This document shows positions 47,801 through 54,900 of a DNA stretch of 64,000 bases, one piece after another. Origin of the DNA: Actinoplanes aureus (GTDB taxonomy: Bacteria > Actinomycetota > Actinomycetes > Mycobacteriales > Micromonosporaceae); NCBI RefSeq assembly GCF_015704865.1, contig NZ_JADQTO010000018.1:144385-208384 (forward strand), written 5' to 3'. Numbering within the stretch: position 1 is the stretch's first letter; each line of letters begins with the position of its first letter. The position numbers and the translations under genes are program-made. Under the pieces are notes generated by a model. That model searched no databases, was not told the DNA's origin, and saw only the letters and a list, made by a program, of their open reading frames with translations.

Positions 47801-48987
47801 TGTTCGCCGATGCCGGGTACCGGCCGGAGGAGGTCGCCGGATCACGAACCGGCGTGTTCATCGGCGGCGGCGACAGCAACTACCTGCCCAAGGACGTCGG
47901 CGCGGTGCCACCACAAGCCGTCCGCAACCTGTTGACCAGCACCATTCCGAACATGATGGCGGCGCGGGTTTCGGACTTCTTCGACCTGCGCGGGCCGGCG
48001 CAGACCATCGACACCGCGTGTTCGTCGGCCCTGGTGGCCATCCACGCCGCCTGCCGGGCGCTGCGAGCGGGTGAGTGCGACTTCGCCATCGCGGGAGGCG
48101 TCGAACTGCTGACCGACTCCTACTTGCACGTCGCCTTCAGCCAGGCGGGTGCGCTGGCGCCGGACGGGGTGTGTGCGGTGTTCGACGAAGGTGCGCGTGG
48201 GCTGGTGCTCGGTGAGGGCGGCGGTCTGGTGCTGCTGCGGCGGCTGCCGGACGCGGTCGCCGGCGGCGATCGGGTCGCCGGCGTGGTGTTGGGCGGTGCG
48301 GTGAACAACGACGGCCGGACGATGGGCCTGACCGTGCCGAGTGTGGAGGGTCAGGAGGTGGTGTTGCGTGCGGCGTTGGCGGATGCCGGGGTCCCGGCGG
48401 AGTCGGTCGGTTATCTGGAGGCGCATGGGACGGGCACGTTGCTGGGAGACCCGATCGAGGTGCGGGCGGCGTCGCGGGTGTTCGGTTCCGGTGCGGGCGA
48501 GGCGTGGTGCGGGATCGGGTCGGTGAAGTCGAACCTCGGCCATTTGATGCGCGCCGCCGGAGCGGTGGGCTTCATGAAAGCGGTGCTGGCGGTGGAGTCC
48601 GGGATGATGCCGGCGACGTTGCATTGCGTCCGCCCGCATCCGCGGTTCCGGTTCGCCGAGTCGCCGTTCTTCCCGGTGACCTCGACCCGGTCGTGGGATG
48701 CCGGTGACCGGCCGCGGCGGGCGGGCGTGTCGGCGTTCGGGTTCGGTGGGACCAACGCGCACGTGCTGGTGGAGCAGTACCAGGGTGCTGCCGGGACCCG
48801 GGTGCCGCTGCCACCGCCGGAGTTCAACCGGCGCCGCTACCGGCTCGGCGACACCGCGAAGACCGGCCGGAACCTCATGGATCTGCTGTCGTCCGTCCAC
48901 GACGGCCGGCTCAGCGCCGCGACCGCCGCGGAGCTGATCGACGTCCTGGCATCCGCACCGGCCCGGAACGGGGTGACCGCCGGATGA
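35893..48987 (+). CDS. Trans-AT PKS 1: ACP-KS0-MT-ACP / KS-KR-ACP / KS-DH-KR-ACP / KS
   Basis: 4364 residues; GAGGAG precedes the ATG. Domains (rough residues): ACP1 1-80 (Ser39); KS1 96-520 (Cys266, but Gln401 for the first catalytic His); MT about 690-1065 (SAM loop EVGAGTGGTS); ACP2 1090-1175 (Ser1130); KS2 1190-1615 (Cys1359); KR2 1770-2220; ACP3 2245-2340 (Ser2293); KS3 2376-2800 (Cys2544); a carrier-like insert 2850-2916; DH3 3040-3315 (HVIAGRATLP, His3071); KR3 3345-3760; ACP4 3780-3860 (Ser3817); KS4 3872-4300 (Cys4043); C-terminal docking helices. No AT domain is present, and the post-KS linkers end in the YPFxxxxxW form typical of trans-AT lines. KS2-KS4 keep both His. The last KS has no carrier in the same protein, so its module continues on PKS 2, whose start overlaps this stop (ATGA). 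Confidence 0.93.
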   Translation: MPDRQTPLDVVLAELSRLVDRPVEWLDPHGSLVDQGLDSSAAVELVEAVNDRLGLELGIEVVFDVDTPAELAAQAGHVVTAVEPEPSDPVVVRTAEDDAIAVVGLSARFADLRTPDHLWQALRAGTSRIREIDRPGWGADFYHPDPAAEGRSISRWGGHLDRIDSFDAGFFRISPREARRMDPQQRIFLEEAYHVFEDAGYAPRQLAGRRVGVFVGARASDYQEQVAAAEDVGSQLFLGTDMSILAGRISHLLGLTGPNLAVDTACSSSLVALHLACASIQRGESEMALAGGVFLAPTPRFLVLASKTDMLSPTGRVRSFNAAADGMVVGEGAGAVLLKPLSAALRDGDHVYGVIRGTAVGHNGRTHGITTPATREVTDLVGRLYRDCGVPVDSVQYLETQGAGIRLGDSVELRALANAFDPVGDLVIGTHKGNLGHAITAAGVAAVVKVLLALRHREIPPTVTGGGDGDTEIAGTPFRLTTRPRPWQVPSGVPRRAGVNSFGFSGTNAHVVIEEAPEPASRAGSSEDPAVVLLPISARRPAELTRRLADLLEWAHRDGDRYPLADVAYTLQTGRDHLECRVAVLAQSLAELRSALQAALDGRDHAGCVTATGAAGDPAGPAGELRAVAEEYVRGAEVTWPGEGTRRRVPLPTYPFAEESHWISRPETGAAEPERAEVRPAAPPDAPSRLLTPAEAPRLGTAERELHERTHDELRRWAHDNIARILIDHGALEAGGAAVTADAAMNRLGVAARHRRQWDALLDMLSRSATIELTGDAVALVRPVPSAAELAAERARLEAAYREAESFTGLLGVCFDSYARVLRDEIPATDVLFPASSFARIQPLYQGHTMADLCNDTVAWAVGRYLEHRVPRLAAGERVELVEVGAGTGGTSRRVFAAVGRHAGRLRYHYTDVSLAMAKFGAHEFGAANPFAEFGTLDVDRDVAAQGYPVGGFDMVLATNVLHATADVRRTVANLRRLLRPGGWLVLNELTSAADVIAMIVGQLDGWWRYEDAELRLPYSPVISPDGWEAVLRESGLTDVVVLGPPPRPDRGIGQNVLVARNQGTREPQPSPAVDVPERAVPAAPAVPVARGDLETGVREQIRACLAQAVETDARLLADDQPFADYGVDSLIGAEFVERINTVLGTRLRTPDLFAHITIGELAAHVAQAYPAEAAEHGADRPEPVPPTDRDVAIIGLSCTFPGSADAEEYWDNLVHGRVMFRDVPAGRWDADRFYHPDRARTDTTYCRQGGFLDDIERFDALFFTISGRDAEVSDPQHRLFLQEAWNALEDAGYAGSVGGRRCGVFVGSIGGDFDALQEDHDVAHGPTTMLNNQTSTLAGRISYFLDLAGPNLAVDTACSSSLVALHLACQSLLSGESELALAGGVFIATTPRFFVHMSQLGVLSPSHACRPFDAGADGFVPGEGVAALVLKPLAAARRDGDHVYGVIKGTAINHDGRTNGFTAPSTRSQADLVTELYDRSGVDPDTVGYVEAHGTGTQLGDPIEVTALTTAFRRYTQRRQFAAIGSVKANIGHTVGASGLAGVIKVLQAMRHGTIPPQVAYREANEHIDFASSPFYVPTGPVPWPGGPERPRRATVSSFGFSGTNAMVVLEEAPPVAEAAAGDSAPAELLVPLSARDGAALRRYASAIADRVDPATAGPLAPRLADVALTLRTRRSVFAERLVVSADTLATLADRLRRFASGETGVPGVVHGIAGQPAPSSPGDETARDWCGGGDVDWAAMPAGSGRPVPLPTYPFHGERYWPAPVGGEPGAGIHFLESFWQAAPPPAAPAGPGRVLLLGGERERAAAAGLIGPAAVNGDVTVLERGGDRFDGVLFLPPSASGGGPAEVTRDMAAIVVPVLRAVRAAAGLAYPIRFLVAVGRRPGTELEPCAGALGPLGRSLRLAAPHVALTVLEVADTDDPAAVARAALAEWSSRGLPEVRRSGAERLIPALRAVPGPDDGEAIVIRPGAACVVTGGAGGLGGLVARHLARRYGARLLLLGRSPVDARIERELSELTKLGAVEPRYVPVDVADSAQLSAALADFRVRVGAVSLVVHAAGVLDQRILPERDGATVEVTLRPKMIGTAALDAATASDRLDAFVLFSSAASVVGDFGECDYSVANRFLDGFGAWRERMRRQGLRHGPSVVLQYGPWAEGGMRLSEGSRRLYGGDGELAPIDTAQGLAAFDQMLSAGGGRRMVVAGTAAGVGRLIRQLDPPEASVSTPADPVALSPASPSPASPSGEAPAQLRDWALAEVRALAAALLRLENTPAVAEGGGLPPDEGLGEFGFDSLSLKDFADRLSNRFQVAVSPTVFFSRSTLRAVAEHLVESEPTAVHARFAAVRPGEPELASSPALAAPAAPAGPSAPAVGESVPIAVVGMAGRLPGSADLNQFWAHVRAGRDLVGEVPPERWDWREVYSPDRFADGRTRSRWGGFLPGVDRFDARFFSVSGREAELMDPQQRLLLQATWSAVEDAGWRPSALSGTRTGVYVGAQFSDYQELLRGHGVTEPQVGTGTELTMLANRVSYLLGLRGPSEVVNTACSSSLVAVHRAITAIRHGDCDAAVVGGCNLMLTPTYHVVTSQMGVNSPTGRCRTFDRSADGYVRGEGVLAMVLKPLPAALRDGDHVYAVLRGSAVNHGGRASSPTSPNADAQADLVATAWIRADVPPESISYLETHGTGTELGDPVEVDGLRQAIKLWSQRTGRPVPPGAWCGLGTVKTRIGHLEAASGLAGLAHVILAMRHRTLPGLLHLTDPNPLLKLDDGPFYLVDSAREWASPPGVPRRAGVSSFGFGGSNAHVVVEEHPPADAGRTAAPRLPHAVVLSARTEERLRCAAGRLAGFLRTSPGMPIAEVRTTVAEVLAVDVADVDVHAPLAELGADPVTTAEIGRRLGLAGAAPGPYASVAELATTVSGEAVDLADLAYTLQTGRDPMAERLAVVTGDVDALAGLLADFAAGGDPPALLRGRVPARDGAGEAADVPRSPQDAARAWIDGREPDWTALHRAAGHSPRRISLPGYPFAEDRYWLPDVEEPIPGTGRPHPLIDEECSTPEEPRYRARLHRDALVLADHVIAGRATLPGAAYAELARAAAELSDAGGRRVTALRDLLWARPVVVAGEPVTLDVVLGPGRRPGTVTAEFRTGEADGPVVHARVTAVFDAEPPETDRVDVAAITGRAAGSLDGADLYRRFGADGAEYGPGFQVVERLWHGGGEALARLRLPAGAESGMVLHPVLLDGAFQAVSGLLDGTGGDGGPLVPFALEELRILDRLAHTGYAYATRSATGGAGDRFDIRLTDDQGRVTAVVRGLSARAMTRPAGSVGSAGPVASAGPAAPAGLAPATRFFVPAWQPAEPIQVGPAPRRVLVLGDGAGAEMTVVRFGPGFTEVEPGRQYVVDPASADDLDRLLDRLVSLGVTPDGVLHRWQDSGAEPMLIVNLCRAFRRRRLNARIVNVVPADRPAAVALAAMARVVRQEHRDLDVVVVQTTRPLSLAESLQELSVVHDEPEVRRGDGEQRDVPRWREVGGMPAGPSIWISPGAVCLVTGGLGGLGRMVVEHLVSAGGRVVTIGRTEPDQATQSWLTGLGSSVAFVRADVSVRSDVFAAVAAVRERFGRLDVVVHAAGVLRDGLVAGKTAEDVAAVCGPKVAGARWLDEATADLDLDGFVLFSSLAGALGNVGQADYAYANRFLDEFAVWRSGRRRGVTVSVEWPLWDGGGMTVDADTRQRLRRATGMVPLPHDAGLAALAHACRLGEPRIAVWHGEQRNDPPLPIASSPASPALPPSTPDLERAIAEVCAEVLKVDVAELDPDEELSAYGLDSILMMTLLNRLEARFDTVVEPSVVSEYPTIAGLAGRLAAPAPLGESSPATVSQSADAVAVVGMAGRFPGSPSVAVLWENLLAGRSLVSEVPADRWDVDAVFDPSRSRPNSSYSKWAGFVDGVFDFDPRYFGIADADALVMDPHQRLVLELAAELFADAGYRPEEVAGSRTGVFIGGGDSNYLPKDVGAVPPQAVRNLLTSTIPNMMAARVSDFFDLRGPAQTIDTACSSALVAIHAACRALRAGECDFAIAGGVELLTDSYLHVAFSQAGALAPDGVCAVFDEGARGLVLGEGGGLVLLRRLPDAVAGGDRVAGVVLGGAVNNDGRTMGLTVPSVEGQEVVLRAALADAGVPAESVGYLEAHGTGTLLGDPIEVRAASRVFGSGAGEAWCGIGSVKSNLGHLMRAAGAVGFMKAVLAVESGMMPATLHCVRPHPRFRFAESPFFPVTSTRSWDAGDRPRRAGVSAFGFGGTNAHVLVEQYQGAAGTRVPLPPPEFNRRRYRLGDTAKTGRNLMDLLSSVHDGRLSAATAAELIDVLASAPARNGVTAG
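36184..37455 (+). other. KS1: ketosynthase with His-to-Gln change (KS0)
   Basis: The nucleophile (VDTACSSS, Cys266) and the second His (NLGHAITAAG) are kept. The HGTGT loop, however, reads TQGAGI, with Gln401 for the catalytic His and Ala and Ile also changed. In ketosynthases this His is needed for decarboxylative condensation, so KS1 is expected to transfer acyl groups without elongating. It is flanked by ACP1 on one side and MT-ACP2 on the other. Confidence 0.9.
44440..44642 (+). other. Carrier-protein-like insert in the KS3 flanking region (Ser to Pro)
   Basis: About 66 residues are inserted between the RLAGFLR helix and the DLAYTLQTGRD helix of the post-KS flanking subdomain. They read like an ACP (an AEVLAVDVADVD start, then AELGADPVTTAEIGRRLG). 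Pro2883 stands where the phosphopantetheine Ser would be, so it cannot be a working carrier. The position matches that described for LINKS insertions in trans-AT ketosynthases. KS1, KS2, KS5 and KS7 lack it. Confidence 0.75.
48815..48984 (+). other. C-terminal docking helices of PKS 1
   Basis: After the last KS the protein ends in about 45 residues containing NLMDLLSSVHDGRLSAATAA followed by ELIDVLA. This is an LxxLxxGxhSxxxAxxLI helical hairpin. The same pattern opens PKS 2 (ILQALARREIDPARARELI), so the pair should form the inter-protein contact that rebuilds the split KS4/DH* module. Confidence 0.7.
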
Positions 48988-51900
48988 ACACCGACGACGT
49001 CCACGACATCCTCCAGGCGCTCGCCCGCCGGGAGATCGACCCGGCCCGGGCGCGGGAGCTGATCGCCGCCCGCCGGGAAAGCGTGTACCGGTACCCGCTC
49101 GACTATGCCCAGCCCGAGCTCCGCGACCACCTGGGCACCAATCCGTTCGACGGTCGCCCGGACACCCGCGTCCTGCTCGGCGTCACGCACGCCGCTCTCG
49201 CCGTGCAGGCGCACCTCGCGGCCGGTGGCGAACTGCCCGTGCGGGTCACCGACCTGACGATCGCCGCACCCGTGTTGCTGCACCCCGGCGAGCGCGGGCA
49301 GATCACCGTGAGCCGTACCGGCGGGCCGGAGCGCTTCAGCATCCGGTTCGACCGCGGCGACTCCGGCACCGAGGTCGCCCACGGTGAGTACCACCCGGCG
49401 GACGCCCCGCAGCCACCGGGAACCGATCCCGGCGCGCCCGGACCGGGCGCGGGACAACCGCTCACCGAGGACATGCTGTACGACTCCGTCAGCACCCGCC
49501 GCGGGCCGGCGCTCCGGTCCCTCCGCCGAGCCTGGGTTACTGACAGCCGGGCGACCGGCGATCTCACCACGTCGGCGGACGCGGGCCTCGCCCTGCCGGC
49601 CGACCTGCTCGACGGCGTGTTCGTCGCCAGCATGGCGCTTCTGCGCCAGGACGGCACCGGCATGTGGATCCCGATGCTGATCGAGGACCTCACCGTGCAC
49701 GCCGCGCCGGGCTCGTCGTGCCACGCCGATGTCCGCCTGGCCCGGGCCGGACACCGGACCGCTGCCGTCGACGCGGTACTGCGCGACGACGAGGGCCGTG
49801 TCCTCGTCGTCATCCGTGGCCTCACCTACCGCTTCGCCGGCGACAACCCGGCCCCGGTCTCGTCCGCGCCGGCCGGCCCGGAGCTGGGCGACCGCGTCAC
49901 CGCCTACCTGCGGGCCGTGGTCGCGCGGGAGAGCGGCGTCGGCGATCTGCCGGCCACCGAGCCGTTCATGTCGGCCGGCATCGACTCCAGCCAGCTCCTC
50001 GCGATGGTCCGGCGGATCGAGGACGAACTCGGGCTGGAGTTGTACCCGACGCTGTTCTTCGAGCACCAGACCCTGTCGGAGCTGGCGGCATACCTCGCGG
50101 CGGAGCACGGATCCGCGGTGGACGAGCGACTGCCGGGCGCGGCGCCGGCACCGGAGGCCGAGGTGCCGCCGGGCGCGGTGGCGGTGGTGGGGATGGCGGG
50201 CCGGTTCGCGGGAGCGCCGGACCTGGCCGCGTTCTGGGCGAATCTGATGTCGGGCGCCGATGTGGTGGGGGAGGTGCCGGCGGAACGCTGGGACTGGCGC
50301 GAGTGGTTCGACGAGGATCGTTCGGTCGCGGATCGGTCGTACGCGCGGTGGGGAAGCTTCCTGTCCGGCGTGGACCGGTTCGACGCGGAGTTCTTCGGCA
50401 TCGCACCGCGCGAGGCGGCCTGGTTGGATCCCCAGTTGCGGTTGCTGCTGGAGGTGGCATACGAGGCGGTCGAGGACGCCGGGTACGCGTCGCGGATCCG
50501 CGGCACCCGCACCGGCGTCTACGTCGGCACCTGCTTCCAGGACTACTGGGCCGAGATCGTCCGCAATCACGTGCCGCTGCGTGACTATCAGGTCAACAGC
50601 AGCGTCGTCTCGGCCCTGGCCGGGCGGCTGTCGTACGCCTTCGATCTCCAGGGCCCCAGTGTGCCGGTCGACAACGCGTGCGCGTCGTCGCTGACCGCAC
50701 TGCACCTGGCCGTGCGGGCGCTGCGCTCGGGTGAGTGCGACACCGCCGTCGTGGCAGGCGTGAACCTCCTGCTCAGCCCGTTGCACCTGATCACGTCGGC
50801 GCGCCTCGGAGCACTCTCCCCGACGGGCCGGTGCCGCCCCTTCGGAGCGCAGGCGGACGGTTATGTGCCGGGTGAGGGCGTGGCGATGCTGGTGCTGCGC
50901 CCTCTGGAGCGGGCGCTGGCCGACGGCGATCGCATCTGGGCGGTGGTGCGGGGCTCGGCGACAAATCATGTGGGCCGCTCCAACAGCCCGACCGCGCCAC
51001 GGCCCGAGTTGCAGGCACGGGTGCTGCGGGAAGCATGGGCGGACGCGGGTGTCTCGCCGGCCGAGCTGGGCCTGCTGGAGGCGCACGGCACCGGCACGCT
51101 GCTCGGCGATCCGGTCGAGGTGCGCGGGCTGCGAGCAGCCTTCGGCGACGGGGTACGGCCGGGCAGTTGCGTACTCGGCTCGGTGAAGGCGAACCTGGGT
51201 CACCTCGAAGCGGCGGCCGGCCTCGCCGGGGTGATGCGGGCGATCCTGTCGCTGCGGCACGAGACGATCCCGGCGATGGCCGGGTTCGACGAGCTCAACC
51301 CGTACGTGGATCTGGACGGCTCGCCGTTCGTCGTCAACAGCGACGCGGTGCCGTGGCCGGCGACCCAGGGTGCGGTACGCCGCGCCGGCGTCAGCTCCTT
51401 CGGCATCTCCGGCAGCAACACCCATGTGGTGGTGGAGGAGCCCCCGCGGGTGACCGAGCCGGTCCGGCCCAGCGGTGGGCAGCTTCTGGTGGTGTCGGCG
51501 CGGACCGCCGAGCGGTTGCGGGTGCACTGCGGCCGGCTGGCGCAGGCGTTGCAGCGGGACCGTCCGCATCTGGCGGATGTGGCGTGGACGCTGCAGACCG
51601 GCCGCGAGTCCCTCGAGCATCGGGCCGCGGTGTGGGCCGGCGATCTCGACGAGGCGATCGGCGCCTTGCAGGCCCTGGCCGCCGGTCGTGACCCCGAAGG
51701 GCTGCCGGTCTGGACGGGCAGCGTCCCTGCCGGGACCGAGCCGGAGCGGGTGCCGGTCCATGCGGACGCCGATCCGCCCACGTGGGCGCGATGGGCGCGG
51801 GCGTGGTCCACCGGCGCCACCGTGGACTGGGCCGGGGCCTGGCCGGTCACCCACCCGCCACTGGCCGACCTGCCCGCCTACCCCTTCCGCCCGGACCGCT

Positions 51901-54900
51901 ACCCGTTGCCGGACGGATTCGGCCGGCCGCGAAGCGCACCCGCCGAGGCCGGGGAGCCGCAGGTACACATCCTGGAAGTCACCGACGAGCCGATCGCCCC
52001 GCCCGGTGCGGACGCGCCTCGCCGCATGCTGGTCGTCGGCGACGGCCCGGACCTGTCGGCGGCCCGTACGGTGCTCGGCTCCCAGGCGGTGCTGACGGCG
52101 GATCTGACCGGGCTCAGCGAACCTTTGGTCGAGAACTGCGTCGTTCAGCGCGTCGACACCGTTCTCTGCCTGCTGTCTACACCTCCCGCGACGACCGGCG
52201 CTCTTGACCACACCCGGCTGGAGACGACCGTCCGTCCGGTGCTCCAACTCGTACGCGATCTGGCCCGCACGGCCGGTCCGGCACCGCACCGCATCGTGGT
52301 GGCCGGCGCCGACCCGTACGCCGGCGCCTTCGCCGGCCTGGGCCGCTCGCTGAAGGTGGCCGCTCCCCACCTCGAGTTCACCTACGTCGAGGTGGCCGAC
52401 GCCCCGGACGCCGCGGCACGGATCCGGGCCGGCGCCGCCGTGTGCGAATCCCGGAACCTGCCCGAGGCGCGGCACGCGGACGGGTCCTGGACCCGTCCCG
52501 GCCTGCGCGCCGCCCGGCCGGCAACCGGAAGCCCCGCTCTGCGTGACGGCGCGGTGGTCCTCGTCGCCGGCGGCCTCGGCGGTCTCGGCTGGGCGGTCGC
52601 GGAGCGGCTGGCCGCCACCCGGCGGGCAACGCTGATCCTGACCGGGCGCTCGCCGGAGACCCCGGACACCGCGTCGCGGCTGGCCGCCCTGCGAGCGGCC
52701 GGCGCGGCCGAGGCGGTCTACTGGCCGGCCGACCTGACGAACCACACCGACCTGATCGGGCTGGTCGAGCGCATCCGGGGCCGGTTCGGCCCGTTGCACG
52801 CCGTGGCGCACGCCGCGGGCGTCCTCGACGGCCGTGGCCTGCCGGACAAGGACTGGCCGGAGCTGAGCGCCGCGCTGGCCGCCAAACTCGTCGGCCTGCC
52901 GCTGCTGGACGCGGTCACGGCGGATCAGCCGCTCGACCTGTTCGCCGTCTTCTCGTCGGCGTCCGCGCTGCTCGGCGACTTCGGACAGGGCGACTACGCG
53001 ATGGCCAACCGGTTCGCCGGCGAGTTCGGCGCATGGCGCGAGCAGCGGCGCGAACAGGGCGAACGCCAGGGCCGTACGGTCGTGGTGGACTGGGGTCTCT
53101 GGCGGGACGGCGGGATGCACCTGGCCGGCGCCGAGGAGCTCTATCTCCGTACGGCCGGATTGGAGTACCTGGAACGCGGGGCGGCACTCGACGCCTTCGA
53201 AGAGGTGCTGCGGCGAGGCATGACCCGGGCGGTGGTGCTGGCCGGTCCGCAGGCGTCCGTCACCCGGCTGACGGAGAGTGCGCCCGCGCAGCCACCTGAA
53301 CCCGCCGAGCCGGAACTCGACCCGGACGGCACCGCCCGCCTGTACGCGGAACTGCGCTTGCTCGCCGCCGAGGTGCTGGGCACCGAACCCGGCCACATCC
53401 AGGTGCAGGAGAGCCTCAACGAGTACGGCTTCGACTCGGTGAGCGTCCGGGACCTGGCCGACCGGGTCGGCGCGCTGCTCGGCATCCGCCTGTCGGCCAC
53501 GGTGTTCTTCACCTCCGGAACGCTCGCCGGAGTCGTCCGGCACCTGCTGGCCACCCACCCCGATGCGGTGGCCGCCCGCTTCGGCCGGGCCGCCCCGGCA
53601 GCCGCCGCGATCCCCGGTCCGGTGGCGGTCGCCGAACCGCCGGTCCAGGAGCCCGGGCGGGCGGAGGCAGGCGCCGCCGAGCCGATCGCCGTGGTGGGCA
53701 TGGCCGGCCGCCTGCCCGGTGCCGCCGATCTGGAGGAGTTCTGGGCACACCTGATGGCCGGAAGTGACCAGGTGACCGAGGTGCCGCCGGAGCGATGGGA
53801 CTGGCGGTCGGTCTACTCGGCCGATCCGCTCGCCGCCGGCCGTACCAGGTCCCGGTGGGGTGGCTTCCTGGACGGCGTGGACCGGTTCGACGCGCCGTTC
53901 TTCCGGATCTCGCCTCGGGAGGCCGAGCTGATGGATCCGCAGCAGCGGCTCCTGCTCCAGGTCGCCTGGTCCGCGCTGGAGGACGCCGGCTGGCGGGTCT
54001 CGGCGCTCGCCGGCCGCCGGGTCGGCGTATACGTCGGGGCGCAGTTCACCGACTATCACCAGTTGCTGCAACAGGCCGGCGTGCGGCAGGTGCAGGTCGG
54101 CACCGGCAACGCGCTCAACATGCTGGCCAACCGGCTGTCCTTCACGTTCGACCTGCGCGGACCGAGTGAGACCGTCGACACGGCGTGCTCGTCCTCGCTC
54201 GTGGCGGTGGACCGGGCGGTGGCCGCGCTGCACCGGGGCGACTGCACGGCGGCGATCGTCGGCGGGGTCAGCCTGATGCTCGACCCGTACTACTACGTGC
54301 TCGCCAACGAGGCCGGCGCGTTCTCCCCGACCGGGCGGTGCCACTCCTTCGACGCGGCGGCCGACGGCTACGTTCGCGGTGAGGGTGTCCTGGCCGTGGT
54401 GCTCAAGCCGCTGGATGCCGCCCTCCGCGACGGCGATCAGGTGCACGCGGTGCTGCGCGGGTCCGCCGTCAACCACGGCGGGCGGGCCGGCTCGCTGACC
54501 GCACCCAACCTGGACGCCCAGGCTGAGGTGGTCGCCGCCGCCTGGGAACGCGCGGGCGTCGACGCGACCACCATCTCCTACATCGAGGCGCACGGCACCG
54601 GCACCGCGCTCGGCGACCCCGTCGAGTTCGACGGTCTGCGCCGCGCCGTGGAGATCTGGTCGCGTACCGCGAGGCGGCCGGTGCCGGGTACTCCGTGGTG
54701 CGCGCTCGGCACCGTCAAGACGCACATCGGGCACCTGGAACCGGCGGCCGGGCTGGCCGGCCTGGTCACCGTGGCGCTGGCGTTGCGCCGCGGTGTCCTG
54801 CCCGGCATGTTGCATCAACGCGCGGCGAATCCGCTGCTGGACCTGGATGCCGGACCGTTCCGGCTGCACGACCGGACCATGCCGTGGCGGACACCGGACG

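Noticed and set aside
49081..49853. Pyran synthase or enoyl isomerase at the head of PKS 2
   Set aside because: Both variants normally keep the DH His; here it is Thr.
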